NCBI RefSeq assembly: GCF_024764835.1
Contig: NZ_JALIGE010000071.1
Coordinates: 186,001-250,000 of the forward strand
From: Scandinavium hiltneri
GTDB lineage: Bacteria; Pseudomonadota; Gammaproteobacteria; Enterobacterales; Enterobacteriaceae
Direction: 5' to 3'
DNA length: 64,000 bases
The notes under the pieces were generated by a model that saw nothing but the letters and a program-made list of their open reading frames with translations, had not been told where the DNA came from and did no database searches. The position numbers were made by a program, and so were the translations under genes. This document shows positions 1 to 8,513 of this stretch, piece after piece. Within the stretch, counting starts at the first letter, position 1, and the number at the start of each line of letters is the position of its first letter.

Positions 1-53
1 GCAATACCTTTTTGATTCAACCGCTACCCATCCAAGGACAGCGGCTCATCGTG

Positions 54-920
54 TCACTCGCCCTGCTGTTCCAGCGCGTACTTATACAGCGCGTTTTTCT
101 TCACGCCGTGGATTTCAGCGGCGATGGCAGCGGCTTTCTTCAGCGGCAGTTCGGCCTGCAGCAGCGCCAGGGTGCGTAGTGCTTCCGCAGGCAGCGCGTC
201 GTCGCTCTGCACTTTGAAACCTTCAATGATCAGCACCATTTCGCCTTTGCGGCGGTTTTCGTCTTCTTTCACCCACGCCAGCAGTTCGCCAATCGGTGCG
301 CCAGTGATGGTTTCCCAGGTTTTAGTCAGCTCACGGGCCAGCACCACGTAGCGGCTTTCGCCCAGTACCGTGCAGATATCTTCCAGGCTTTCCAGCAGTC
401 GATGGGTGGATTCGTAGAAAATCAGGGTGCGGGGTTCGTTTTCTAATGCACGCAGCGCATCGCGACGGCCTTTTGATTTGGCTGGCAGGAAACCTTCGTA
501 GCAGAATTTATCGGAAGGCAGACCCGCCGCGCTCAGCGCCGCGATAGCCGCACATGGGCCAGGCAGCGGTACCACACGAATGCCCGCCTCACGGCAGGTG
601 CGCACCAGGTGATAACCCGGATCGTTAATCAGTGGCGTTCCGGCATCGGAAACCAACGCGATATTCTGCCCTTCTTTCAGCTTCGCCAGAAGTGTTTCAG
701 CCTTTTGCTGTTCATTGTGGTCATGAAGGGCAAATAAACGGGCGTTTATGGCAAAATGTTGCAGCAGTAAACCGGTATGGCGAGTATCTTCCGCAGCAAT
801 GAGATCAACAGCTTGAAGTATTTCCAGCGCACGTTGGGTGATGTCGCCAAGATTACCGATTGGCGTGGGTACAATATAGAGCTGCCCCTGAGAATTGTCC
901 GCTGATTCGCGTTGTTTCAT
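54..920 (-). CDS. rsmI: 16S rRNA (cytidine(1402)-2'-O)-methyltransferase RsmI
   Basis: The 288-residue product matches RsmI (YraL) of E. coli (286 aa) along its full length. RsmI is a cytosolic SAM-dependent tetrapyrrole-methylase-fold enzyme that adds the 2'-O-methyl of m4Cm1402 in the decoding centre of 16S rRNA. Visible family motifs are the N-terminal VPTPIGNLGDIT segment (about residues 17-28), SDAGTPLINDPGYHLV (about 91-106) and the PGPCAA turn (about 120). The ATG at 918-920 gives the expected start. It diverges from lpoA with a 63-bp spacer, the arrangement known from E. coli. Nothing is abnormal. Confidence 0.97.
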   Translation of the reverse strand: MKQRESADNSQGQLYIVPTPIGNLGDITQRALEILQAVDLIAAEDTRHTGLLLQHFAINARLFALHDHNEQQKAETLLAKLKEGQNIALVSDAGTPLINDPGYHLVRTCREAGIRVVPLPGPCAAIAALSAAGLPSDKFCYEGFLPAKSKGRRDALRALENEPRTLIFYESTHRLLESLEDICTVLGESRYVVLARELTKTWETITGAPIGELLAWVKEDENRRKGEMVLIIEGFKVQSDDALPAEALRTLALLQAELPLKKAAAIAAEIHGVKKNALYKYALEQQGE

Positions 921-983
921 TGTTTAGTCCGTATTGCCGATTTAATATTGAGCATTGAGCTAAAAAAATATCACTGGATACGT

Positions 984-3212
984 ATGGTACCGTCAACATT
1001 TCTTCGTTCTAAAGCCGCGCGCTGTCTGCCTGTTGTGCTGGCTGCGTTACTTTTCGCCGGCTGTGGCACCCAGCATAGCGCCGATCAGAGCACCGCTCAC
1101 CTCGAAGGGAGCGCGCAGGCCGATTCCGGTTACTACCTGCAGCAGATGCAGCAAAGTTCAGATGATAGCAAGACCACCTGGCAATTACTCGCCATTCGTG
1201 CACTGCTGAAAGAAGGCAAGAACCAGCAGGCGCTGGAGCTATATGGTCAGCTGCCGCAGGATCTGAACGCCTCTCAGCGTCAGGAGCAGTCGCTGTTGGC
1301 GCCTGAAATCAAGCTCTCGCAGAAAGACTTTGCCGGTGCGCAAGCACTGCTCGCTAAGATTGACGTGGCAACCCTTGATAGCAATCAGCAGGCCCGTTAC
1401 TGGCAGGATGTGATTGTCGCCCAGCAAGGCCAACCATCGCTGACGCTGCTGCGCGCCCTGATTGCTCAAGAGCCGCAGCTGGCTTCCGTACAGGATAAGC
1501 AGAAAAATATTGATGCCACCTGGCAGGCGCTCTCGTCCATGACCAAAGAGCAGGCCGCGGCGCTGGTGATTAACGCCGACGAAAACGTGTTGCAAGGTTG
1601 GCTGGATCTCCAGCGGGTATGGTTTGATAACCGAAACGATCCGGACATGATGAAAGCCGGGATCCAGGACTGGAAAACCCGTTACCCGCAAAACCCTGGC
1701 GCGAAAATGCTGCCGACGCAGCTGGTCAACGTGCAGAACTTTAAACCCGCTTCTACCGCGAAAATCGCCCTGTTCTTACCGTTAAATGGTCAGGCAGCGG
1801 TGTATGGTCGTACTATTCAGCAGGGCTTTGAAGCGGCGAAGAATGGCAGCGCTGGCGCAGTCAGCGGCAGTGCGGTGCCGGAACAAACGGCGCAGGCGGC
1901 ATCCATTCAGGACAGTAACGCCGTGGTGAGCCCTTCACAGGCTGAAGTGAGTGATTTAACCACCAGCCAACCGGCGGCAGATACGCAGACTCAGCCAGCG
2001 ATCGGTTCGCAGGCAAGGCCGGTTCAGGCTCCGGGCACCGGACAGGCCGCAACGCCTGCTGCGACTCCGGCTCAATCTGACGTCCAGGCTCCTGCCACTC
2101 AGCAGCCTGTCAGCGCACCTGCTCCAGCGGCAACAGCGCCAGCAGAAACGGCACCTGTCAGTACAGATGCGGCGGCTGCACCTCAGCCCGTTGCGCAGCC
2201 TGCTGTACAACCCGCTGTAGCCTCTGTTCCGGCGAATCCGTCAGCGGACATTAAGGTTTACGACACCACCACCGCCCCGCTGGATCAGCTGCTTAATCAG
2301 GCTCAGCAGGATGGCGCGACGCTGGTTGTTGGCCCTCTGCTGAAAAATGAAGTGGAATCGCTGGCTAAGAGCAACACCAGCCTGAACGTGCTGGCGCTCA
2401 ATGAGCCTGAAAGCGTGCAGAACCGCGCGAATATTTGCTACTTCGCCCTCTCCCCTGAAGATGAGGCCCGCGATGCGGCACATCATATTCACGATCAGGG
2501 CAAACAGGCGCCGTTGGTGTTGATCCCGCGCAGCGCCTTTGGCGATCGCGTGGCTAACGCCTTTGCGCAGGAATGGCAAAAAATCGGCGGCGGCGTGGTG
2601 CTGGAGCAGAAATTTGGTTCGGTGAATGAACTGCGCGGCAACGTGAACGGCGGCGGCGGTATCGCCCTGACCGGCAGCCCAATCAGTGCCAGCCTGCCGC
2701 AGCAGCAAGCGGTGACAATCGGCGGCCTGACGATCCCGGCGCCACCGAGCGATGCGCAGATCTCCAGCGGCGGTAAAGTGGATGCGGCGTATATTGTCGC
2801 CACGCCGGACGAAATCGCCTACATCAAACCGATGATCGCCATGCGTAACGGCAGCCAGAGCGGCGCAACGTTATACGCCAGCTCGCGCAGCGCGCAGGGT
2901 ACCGCAGGCCCGGACTTCCGTCTGGAAATGGACGGCTTACAGTTCAGCGAAATCCCAATGCTGGCGGGTAGCAACCCGGCGTTGATGCAGCAGGCGCTTG
3001 GTGCGGTACATAACGATTACTCACTGGCTCGTCTGTACGCAATGGGCGCTGATGCCTGGGCGCTGGCGAATCACTACTCACAGATGCGTCAGGTGCCAGG
3101 CTTCGAGCTGAACGGTAACACGGGCGATCTGACCGCCACTCAAGATTGTGTGATCAACAGGAAGTTGTCATGGCTCAAATACCAGCAAGGACAGATGGTG
3201 CCGGCAAACTAA
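984..3212 (+). CDS. lpoA: Penicillin-binding protein 1A activator LpoA (outer-membrane lipoprotein)
   Basis: This 742-residue protein matches LpoA (YraM), the outer-membrane lipoprotein that reaches through the periplasm to activate PBP1A. The ATG at 984 was chosen because it gives the conserved MVPSTF start and a signal peptide with lipobox LFAGC, placing the lipidated Cys at residue 27. The N-terminal TPR-like region (about 28-260) and the C-terminal domain resembling periplasmic binding proteins are intact. Between them, residues about 287-420 form a low-complexity Ala/Pro/Gln/Thr-rich linker. The linker is roughly 60 residues longer than in E. coli LpoA (678 aa) and accounts for the extra length. 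The 3' end overlaps yraN by 43 nt. Confidence 0.96.
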   Translation: MVPSTFLRSKAARCLPVVLAALLFAGCGTQHSADQSTAHLEGSAQADSGYYLQQMQQSSDDSKTTWQLLAIRALLKEGKNQQALELYGQLPQDLNASQRQEQSLLAPEIKLSQKDFAGAQALLAKIDVATLDSNQQARYWQDVIVAQQGQPSLTLLRALIAQEPQLASVQDKQKNIDATWQALSSMTKEQAAALVINADENVLQGWLDLQRVWFDNRNDPDMMKAGIQDWKTRYPQNPGAKMLPTQLVNVQNFKPASTAKIALFLPLNGQAAVYGRTIQQGFEAAKNGSAGAVSGSAVPEQTAQAASIQDSNAVVSPSQAEVSDLTTSQPAADTQTQPAIGSQARPVQAPGTGQAATPAATPAQSDVQAPATQQPVSAPAPAATAPAETAPVSTDAAAAPQPVAQPAVQPAVASVPANPSADIKVYDTTTAPLDQLLNQAQQDGATLVVGPLLKNEVESLAKSNTSLNVLALNEPESVQNRANICYFALSPEDEARDAAHHIHDQGKQAPLVLIPRSAFGDRVANAFAQEWQKIGGGVVLEQKFGSVNELRGNVNGGGGIALTGSPISASLPQQQAVTIGGLTIPAPPSDAQISSGGKVDAAYIVATPDEIAYIKPMIAMRNGSQSGATLYASSRSAQGTAGPDFRLEMDGLQFSEIPMLAGSNPALMQQALGAVHNDYSLARLYAMGADAWALANHYSQMRQVPGFELNGNTGDLTATQDCVINRKLSWLKYQQGQMVPAN

Positions 3213-3559
3213 GCCGGAAGCAGACCGGTGACGCGTGGGAACAGGAAGCGCGTCACTGGCTGGAACGCAAAGGACTGCGCTTTATCGCCGCCAATGTGCG
3301 TTCGCGCGGCGGCGAAATCGACCTGATAATGAAAGACGGTGCGGTAACGGTGTTTGTTGAAGTTCGTTATCGCAGCAGCGCGCAGTATGGCGGCGCAACC
3401 GCCAGTGTGACACGCAGCAAACAAACAAAATTATTACAGACGGCGCGCTTGTGGCTTGCCCGCCACAACGGGAGTTTTGAGACTACGGATTGTCGGTTCG
3501 ATGTGATAGCCTTCACCGGTAGTCAGATCGAATGGTTAACAAACGCCTTTGGCGAATAG
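3170..3559 (+). CDS. yraN: UPF0102 family protein YraN (endonuclease-fold)
   Basis: The 129-residue product corresponds to YraN, a member of UPF0102. The family has a restriction-endonuclease-like fold of unproven function. The segment GGEIDLIM followed by VFVEVRYR resembles the acidic E-D...E-x-R/K core of such nucleases (about residues 45-70). The ATG at 3170 follows an AGGAAG ribosome-binding site and lies inside the end of lpoA (43-nt overlap), so the two are probably translationally coupled. An upstream in-frame ATG at 3146 is possible but would add non-conserved residues. Confidence 0.93.
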   Translation: MAQIPARTDGAGKLSRKQTGDAWEQEARHWLERKGLRFIAANVRSRGGEIDLIMKDGAVTVFVEVRYRSSAQYGGATASVTRSKQTKLLQTARLWLARHNGSFETTDCRFDVIAFTGSQIEWLTNAFGE

Positions 3560-3585
3560 CGTCACTCAAGAATTTAAGGGACATC

Positions 3586-4176
3586 GTGCTCGACAGAATT
3601 AAAGCCTGCTTTACGGAAAGCATTCAGACCCAAATTGCAGCAGCAGAAGCGCTTCCGGACGCTATTTCCCGGGCCGCCATGACGCTGGTGCAGTCCTTAC
3701 TTAATGGCAACAAAATCCTCTGTTGTGGCAACGGCACGTCAGCCGCCAACGCACAGCATTTTGCTGCCTGCATGATTAACCGTTTTGAAACAGAACGCCC
3801 TGGTTTACCTGCCATTGCACTTAATACCGATAATGTGGTCTTAACAGCGATTGCAAACGATCGTCTTCACGATGAAGTGTATGCAAAACAGGTACGTGCG
3901 CTGGGTCATGCAGGCGACGTGCTGCTGGCGATATCCACGCGGGGAAACAGCCGCGATATCGTCAAAGCGGTAGAAGCTGCCGTGACGCGCGATATGACTA
4001 TCGTGGCATTGACGGGCTATGACGGGGGAGAGCTGGCTGGCCTGCTGGGCCCGCAGGATGTGGAAATCCGCATCCCCTCGCACCGCGGCGCGCGCATTCA
4101 GGAGATGCACATGCTGACAGTTAACTGTTTATGCGATCTGATTGATAACACCCTTTTCCCACACCAGGACGATTAA
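3586..4176 (+). CDS. diaA: DnaA initiator-associating protein DiaA (SIS domain)
   Basis: This 196-residue SIS-domain protein is nearly identical to DiaA. DiaA forms a tetramer that binds several DnaA molecules and promotes their ordered assembly at oriC. The phospho-sugar isomerase fold spans about residues 34-196, with the CCGNGTSAANAQHF nucleotide/sugar-loop-like segment and the AISTRGNSRDIV segment. The start is GTG at 3586, placed 5 nt after AAGGG, and gives exactly the E. coli length. The longer reading frame from 3532 is not conserved. It lies 26 nt after yraN and just before dolP. Confidence 0.95.
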   Translation: MLDRIKACFTESIQTQIAAAEALPDAISRAAMTLVQSLLNGNKILCCGNGTSAANAQHFAACMINRFETERPGLPAIALNTDNVVLTAIANDRLHDEVYAKQVRALGHAGDVLLAISTRGNSRDIVKAVEAAVTRDMTIVALTGYDGGELAGLLGPQDVEIRIPSHRGARIQEMHMLTVNCLCDLIDNTLFPHQDD

Positions 4177-4185
4177 GGAGTACTC

Positions 4186-4761
4186 ATGAAGGCATTTTCG
4201 CCCCTCGCGGTCCTTATTTCCGCGCTGCTGCTTCAGGGATGTGTTGCTGCGGCAGTGGTCGGTACGGCTGCGGTCGGCACTAAGGCCGCCACGGACCCAC
4301 GCACAGTAGGCACGCAGGTCGATGACAGCACGCTGGAACTGCGCGTGAATAGCGCCCTGAACAAAGATGAACAACTGAAGAAAGAAGCGCGCGTGAACGT
4401 TATGGCCTGGCAAGGTAAAGTCCTGCTGACCGGCCAGGCACCGTCTACTGATTTGGCATCGCAGGCCAAGCAGATAGCGATGGGTGTCGACGGCACGACG
4501 GAAGTGTTTAACGAAATCCGTCAGGGCCAGCCGATTGGGCTGGGCACAGCGTCTTCAGATACCTGGATTACCACCAAAGTCCGTTCGCAGATGTTGGGCA
4601 GCGACCAGGTGAAATCCTCTGCAGTGAAAGTCACAACCGAAAACGGTGAAGTGTTCCTGATGGGGACCTTGACCGACCGTGAAGGCAAAGCCGCGGCGGA
4701 TATCGCCAGCCGCGTCAGCGGAGTGAAACACGTCACTACCGCCTTTACCTTCATCCAGTAA
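4186..4761 (+). CDS. dolP: Outer-membrane lipoprotein DolP (BON domains)
   Basis: DolP (YraP), 191 residues, is an outer-membrane lipoprotein that localises to the division site and supports outer-membrane integrity and BAM function. The signal peptide ends in lipobox LLLQGC with Cys19 as the lipidation site. Two BON domains follow at about residues 47-115 and 124-191. The start lies 9 nt after the diaA stop, with GGAGT as ribosome-binding site, consistent with one transcript. In E. coli the gene belongs to the sigma-E regulon; no sigma-E promoter was verified here. Confidence 0.96.
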   Translation: MKAFSPLAVLISALLLQGCVAAAVVGTAAVGTKAATDPRTVGTQVDDSTLELRVNSALNKDEQLKKEARVNVMAWQGKVLLTGQAPSTDLASQAKQIAMGVDGTTEVFNEIRQGQPIGLGTASSDTWITTKVRSQMLGSDQVKSSAVKVTTENGEVFLMGTLTDREGKAAADIASRVSGVKHVTTAFTFIQ

Positions 4762-4768
4762 AGACCAG

Positions 4769-4793
4769 GCCCGGCAACCTGCCGGGCTCTTTT
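4769..4793. terminator. Intrinsic terminator between convergent dolP and yraQ
   Basis: A 7-bp GC stem (GCCCGGC/GCCGGGC, 4769-4775 and 4781-4787) with a 5-nt loop is followed by CTCTTTT. It lies directly after dolP and touches the end of the converging yraQ gene. It fits a rho-independent terminator for dolP. Confidence 0.75.
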
Positions 4794-5832
4794 ATATCAA
4801 CGCTATCCCGCCGGTTATCACCCCACTCAGCACTACCAATCCACCCGACAGCCACAAGGCTTTCGCCGGGAATGCTTTACGCAGCATGACCAGTGACGGA
4901 AGACTGAGTGCAGGTAGCGTAATCAGCAACGCCAGCCCTGGCGCTACGCCCATTCCGGCGAGCATCATGGTCTGAACAATCGGGATTTCCGCCGCTGTCG
5001 GAATGACAAACAAACAGCCGGCCACCGCCATCGCAATCACCCAAAACAGCGTGTTGCCGACGATGCCATCCGTATGAGGGAACAGCCAGACTCGGGCCGC
5101 ACCGAGAATAAGCACCGCAATGATGTACACCGGGATGGTGTTCCAGAACAGCGTCCACAGGGCTTTAACCCAGCGGGAGAAGAACGGGGCGGAATTGACC
5201 TCCGTTGGCATATCAACCGGTACAGGCTCGGCGCTGGTCGGCTCTTTCACCCATTTTTGTACCAGCGTGGCGACCACCAGCACCGTCGCTAAACCAGCCA
5301 CCAGCCGAATCAACGTGAACTGCCAGCCGAGCACAAAGCCCATGAATACCAGCGTCGCCGGGTTCAGCAATGGGTTTCCCAGCCAGAAAGCCAGCGCCCC
5401 CCCCATGGATACCTGCTGACGACGCATTCCCGCCGCCACTGGAGCCGCACAGCAGGTGCACATCATGCCGGGCAGAGAAAAGAGCGTACCGAGTAGCGTG
5501 CCGCGAAAACGCGGTTGTCCGAGGGTACGCAACAGCCAGTCACGTGGGATCAGCACCTGAATCAGCGAGCCGAGCAGTACACCCAGCACCGCGGCTTTCC
5601 AGACTGCAAGAAAGTAGACCGTCGCGTAATCCAGCGCGGCCTGCCACGGGCTGTCTGCCGCCTGCGCCAGAATCGATTTACCAATGTTGCGTGTATCCGC
5701 TGCGGTGAATGCTTTGCCGTAATACGGCTGCCATTTCACGTACCAGAGACCGACGATAACAACGAGGAAAAAGAGTGCAGGCTTCCACCACGCCAGTGGG
5801 GAAGATGCCTGTGAGGAAGACTGACCAGCCAT
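4792..5832 (-). CDS. yraQ: Permease YraQ (UPF0718)
   Basis: This 346-residue inner-membrane protein matches YraQ, a predicted permease of UPF0718 (formerly DUF318). About eight hydrophobic stretches are visible, the first at residues 18-33. The family signature with clustered cysteines, MMCTCCAAPVAAG (residues 123-135), lies at a membrane boundary. Homologues are linked to metal/metalloid export, but the substrate of YraQ is not established. It converges with dolP and stands apart from yraR (39-nt gap). Confidence 0.93.
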   Translation of the reverse strand: MAGQSSSQASSPLAWWKPALFFLVVIVGLWYVKWQPYYGKAFTAADTRNIGKSILAQAADSPWQAALDYATVYFLAVWKAAVLGVLLGSLIQVLIPRDWLLRTLGQPRFRGTLLGTLFSLPGMMCTCCAAPVAAGMRRQQVSMGGALAFWLGNPLLNPATLVFMGFVLGWQFTLIRLVAGLATVLVVATLVQKWVKEPTSAEPVPVDMPTEVNSAPFFSRWVKALWTLFWNTIPVYIIAVLILGAARVWLFPHTDGIVGNTLFWVIAMAVAGCLFVIPTAAEIPIVQTMMLAGMGVAPGLALLITLPALSLPSLVMLRKAFPAKALWLSGGLVVLSGVITGGIALI

Positions 5833-5871
5833 ACCATGCTCCAGGAAGGAAAAACGATGTGACGCAGGATG

Positions 5872-6519
5872 TTACGCTTGGCCCGTCGCCATTTCACGTA
5901 ATTTTGCTGAGGTGATGATGTTCAGCCCCTGTTTTGCGGGCGAGAGCGCATCTATCAGCATGGCCTTTGCGACGTCGCGTGCGTCGATGGATTTCCAGTT
6001 TCCGGGCAGAAACGTAAACAGCGGCGCCATCAGCGATTCATTCAGGCGTCGATTTTCCCTGTCGCCCAGCAGCATCGACGGACGTGCAATGGTGAGATGC
6101 GGCCAGTTCTGCGCGATCAACGCCTCTTCCATTTCGCCCTTCACGCGATTGTAGAAAAACGGCGACCTGGCGTTAGCGCCGATGGCGCTGACCACCAGCA
6201 TGTGGCGCGCACCCAGCCGCTGGCCGGTGAGCGCGGTATCGACCACCAGCGTGTAATCGGCATGCACGAACGCCTCTTTGCTACCCGCTTCACGCCTGGT
6301 GGTACCGAGGCAGCAAAACACAATATCTACCGGGGAAGTGACCGTCGCCAGCGCATCCGTAAGTTGCGGAGCGTGAGGGTTAATCACGCCGTCGGGCACC
6401 TCTTGCAACGGGCGTCGGGTGGCGGCGGTAATCTGCGTGATGCGCGGTTCCAGTGCCATCATCCGCAGTAAGTGCCCACCAACCAAACCAGTCGCTCCGG
6501 TGATCAGTACGCTTGCCAT
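5872..6519 (-). CDS. yraR: NAD(P)-binding Rossmann-fold protein YraR
   Basis: The 215-residue product matches YraR, an atypical short-chain dehydrogenase/NmrA-like protein. The glycine-rich dinucleotide motif GATGLVGGHL is at residues 7-16. A Tyr-x3-Lys pair is present in FFYNRVKGEMEEALI (about 121-135), followed by the IARPSMLLGDR segment. The substrate is unknown. It starts 2 nt after yhbP ends, so the two are probably one transcript. In E. coli yhbO lies between them; it is missing here. Confidence 0.92.
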   Translation of the reverse strand: MASVLITGATGLVGGHLLRMMALEPRITQITAATRRPLQEVPDGVINPHAPQLTDALATVTSPVDIVFCCLGTTRREAGSKEAFVHADYTLVVDTALTGQRLGARHMLVVSAIGANARSPFFYNRVKGEMEEALIAQNWPHLTIARPSMLLGDRENRRLNESLMAPLFTFLPGNWKSIDARDVAKAMLIDALSPAKQGLNIITSAKLREMATGQA

Positions 6520-6521
6520 TG

Positions 6522-6950
6522 TTATTCCTGCCGTAACCAGTGGAGTTTTTTACCGAAACCCAGAGTATTGTCGGTGAACTTGAGTTCATCAAGACGAATT
6601 TCCCACACCGGGGCGGGCATCATTTTGGCGATGGGAAAACGGCGGTTGTAGCGCTGACGGGCAGTTTCGCTTTCCTCTCCGCAAAGCAGTCGGATTTCAC
6701 CCCGAAACTGCACGCCACGAATTAACGCCACCGTTTTCGGCTGGCCATTGACGGTACCTGCAACGGGTGCGCAATGGCCGCTCATTTGCGCGTGTCGGGT
6801 GGTTTCTTCGCTGAGAAGATAGAACGCGACCTTTTCACGGTCGTAGAGATAAAATGCACAAGCAGCCCACAACTCGCCGTCCTCCGCTACGCTCCAGCTG
6901 ACAACATGCTGTTTTTCCAGCCATCGACTGATAGCGGCCAGTGACTCCAT
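6522..6950 (-). CDS. yhbP: YhbP family FMN-binding split-barrel protein
   Basis: This 142-residue protein matches YhbP (UPF0306), a homologue of pyridoxamine-5'-phosphate oxidases with an FMN-binding split-barrel fold. The segment with AFYLYDREKVAFYLLSEETTRHAQM (start about residue 32) resembles the flavin-binding strand pair of that fold. The catalytic function is unknown. The ATG at 6948-6950 is the only reasonable start. It lies upstream of yraR with a 2-nt gap and diverges from yhbQ. Confidence 0.9.
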   Translation of the reverse strand: MESLAAISRWLEKQHVVSWSVAEDGELWAACAFYLYDREKVAFYLLSEETTRHAQMSGHCAPVAGTVNGQPKTVALIRGVQFRGEIRLLCGEESETARQRYNRRFPIAKMMPAPVWEIRLDELKFTDNTLGFGKKLHWLRQE

Positions 6951-7002
6951 TTTTGCTCTCCCGCGTGCTATGGTGCGCTCACCTTAACACAGGAGCCGGA
7001 AC

Positions 7003-7287
7003 GTGTGCTGGTTTGTCTATTTGATTCGAAGCCCTGATAACCGTCTCTATACGGGCATTACAACCGACGTGGAACGCCGTCTGGCGCAGCATCAGAGCGG
7101 TAAGGGTGCGAAAGCATTACGGGGAAAGGGAGAACTGGTGCTGGCCTTCTCCAGAGAGGTTGGTGACCACTCACTTGCATTGCGCGTGGAATATCAGATT
7201 AAACAGCTGACGAAGCGCCACAAAGAGCGCCTCGTCGCCGGGGATGCCTCGTTTGACGCGCTGCTAGAGCACCTCAGAGACGATTAA
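7003..7287 (+). CDS. yhbQ: GIY-YIG nuclease superfamily protein YhbQ
   Basis: This 94-residue protein consists of a single GIY-YIG nuclease domain. The two signature elements are FVYLIRS (residues 4-10) and RLYTGITTDVERR (14-26), with the basic segment KGAKALRGKGEL following. E. coli YhbQ has been reported as a DNA-cleaving enzyme with a role in repair; that role is not shown here. The start is GTG at 7003, preceded by AGGAG. Its 3' end overlaps the convergent yhbS by 14 nt. Confidence 0.92.
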   Translation: MCWFVYLIRSPDNRLYTGITTDVERRLAQHQSGKGAKALRGKGELVLAFSREVGDHSLALRVEYQIKQLTKRHKERLVAGDASFDALLEHLRDD

Positions 7288-7777
7288 AGTGATCGCAGTA
7301 TTCTACCTGGCCGTGCACGCCATTCAGCGCGTCATCCGCCAGCGGGCGCAGTTGGAACGCAGCTTCAGTGCCAGGCCAACGGCAGCGTAAATCATAACGG
7401 GCCGCTGGTTGAAAGCCCAGTTTACCGTATAGCGCAGGATCGCCAAGCGTGACAACGGCGGCATAGCCGAACTCGTTCAGTGAATCGAGCCCTTCGTAGA
7501 CCAGTTGGCGGCCAATGCCCTGCCCCTGATACGCTTTATCAACGGCCAGCGGCGCCAGTCCGACCCACTGCAACTCTTCGCCTTCGATGCTTACCGGACT
7601 GAAGGCAACGTAGCCGACTACCTGTCCTTCGTCATCCGTAGCGACCAGACCCAATGTAATCAGCCCGTCTTCCCGCAGGGATTGCACCAATTCAGCTTCA
7701 CCGTCGCTCTCAAACGAACGGCGCAGCAGGGCATCAATGCCCGGTGCGTCTATCCCAATTTCCACTCGAATCAGCAT
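7274..7777 (-). CDS. yhbS: GNAT family N-acetyltransferase YhbS
   Basis: This 167-residue protein is a GNAT acetyltransferase. The acetyl-CoA pyrophosphate loop QGQGIG sits at residues 84-89 within KAYQGQGIGRQLVYEGL, and the later LGDPALYGKLGF segment is typical of the YhbS subgroup. E. coli YhbS is a predicted acetyltransferase without a settled physiological substrate. It overlaps ubiT by 7 nt, so it is probably cotranscribed with it. It also overlaps the convergent yhbQ by 14 nt. Confidence 0.93.
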   Translation of the reverse strand: MLIRVEIGIDAPGIDALLRRSFESDGEAELVQSLREDGLITLGLVATDDEGQVVGYVAFSPVSIEGEELQWVGLAPLAVDKAYQGQGIGRQLVYEGLDSLNEFGYAAVVTLGDPALYGKLGFQPAARYDLRCRWPGTEAAFQLRPLADDALNGVHGQVEYCDHFNRL

Positions 7778-8295
7778 GGCTCACCTACCGATGTGTGTCT
7801 GGTTTGTGGCGGGTTCTGCTGCCCCGCCTCAACAAAGTCCGCCAGTTGCAGCAGCATGATACGCAGCGCCTTTGGCATCTGCTCAAGCTCAATGGCGTCC
7901 ATCAGGTTTTTGACGTACAGCCCTAATTCCGTGTCACCCTCAATCACTAATCGGCGCTGGAAAAAGAGCGTATCCGGATCCTGCTTGCGTGCCGCAATCA
8001 TCAGCAAATCGCTGGCGTCTGCGCTGAAACTCACATCGGCATCTGCACAATCGCTGACAATCAGGCGGTCATTTTCTACGGAGGTGAACCAGCGCAGGCC
8101 AATATCGCGCACATCAATGCTTAACCAACGGCCTTCCAGAAAATCCAGTTCGCCTTCCGCTAACGCCTGGCGGAACTGCCAGCTTAGCACCTGTTCCAGT
8201 ACCTGACGTTTTAAGGCGAACGGGGTGACTTTCACCGGGACGCTCATCAGAGTCGGGCCCATCTGTACCAGGCGTGAACGCAGTTTATCCAACAC
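7771..8295 (-). CDS. ubiT: SCP2-domain ubiquinone biosynthesis accessory factor UbiT
   Basis: UbiT (YhbT), 174 residues, is an SCP2 sterol-carrier-type lipid-binding protein required for O2-independent ubiquinone synthesis, as described for E. coli by Pelosi and colleagues. The SCP2 domain covers about residues 40-145 and includes FSADASDLLMIAARKQDPDT and FQRRLVIEGDTELGLYVKN. The start codon is GTG at 8293-8295, followed by a Leu codon, matching the E. coli N-terminus MLDKLRS in length. It diverges from its partners ubiU-ubiV across a 218-bp intergenic region. Confidence 0.93.
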   Translation of the reverse strand: MLDKLRSRLVQMGPTLMSVPVKVTPFALKRQVLEQVLSWQFRQALAEGELDFLEGRWLSIDVRDIGLRWFTSVENDRLIVSDCADADVSFSADASDLLMIAARKQDPDTLFFQRRLVIEGDTELGLYVKNLMDAIELEQMPKALRIMLLQLADFVEAGQQNPPQTRHTSVGEPC

Positions 8296-8513
8296 GAGCT
8301 TTACTCCCTCAATGCAATAGTCCGGTTATTCTGCCACAACCGCGAAACAACATAGCGGCGTAAATCAACAATTCTGTAAGAGGCTATGCCGCATTATTGG
8401 CACCATCAATCCGCTTTTAACTGCCTCAAATCAAAAATAGTCGACGATGGGTTAACTAAAATCCCAGTTCGTTAACAATCGCGGCCCTGCGGGTCGCTGC
8501 CTCAGGAAATATT

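Noticed and set aside
1..53. Sequence beyond the rsmI stop at the window edge
   Set aside because: Only 53 bp are visible; no hairpin, coding start or repeat could be supported.
8296..8513. FNR site between ubiT and ubiU
   Set aside because: The best match (7 of 10 core bases, one half-site only) is too weak to call, although anaerobic control of these genes is known in E. coli.
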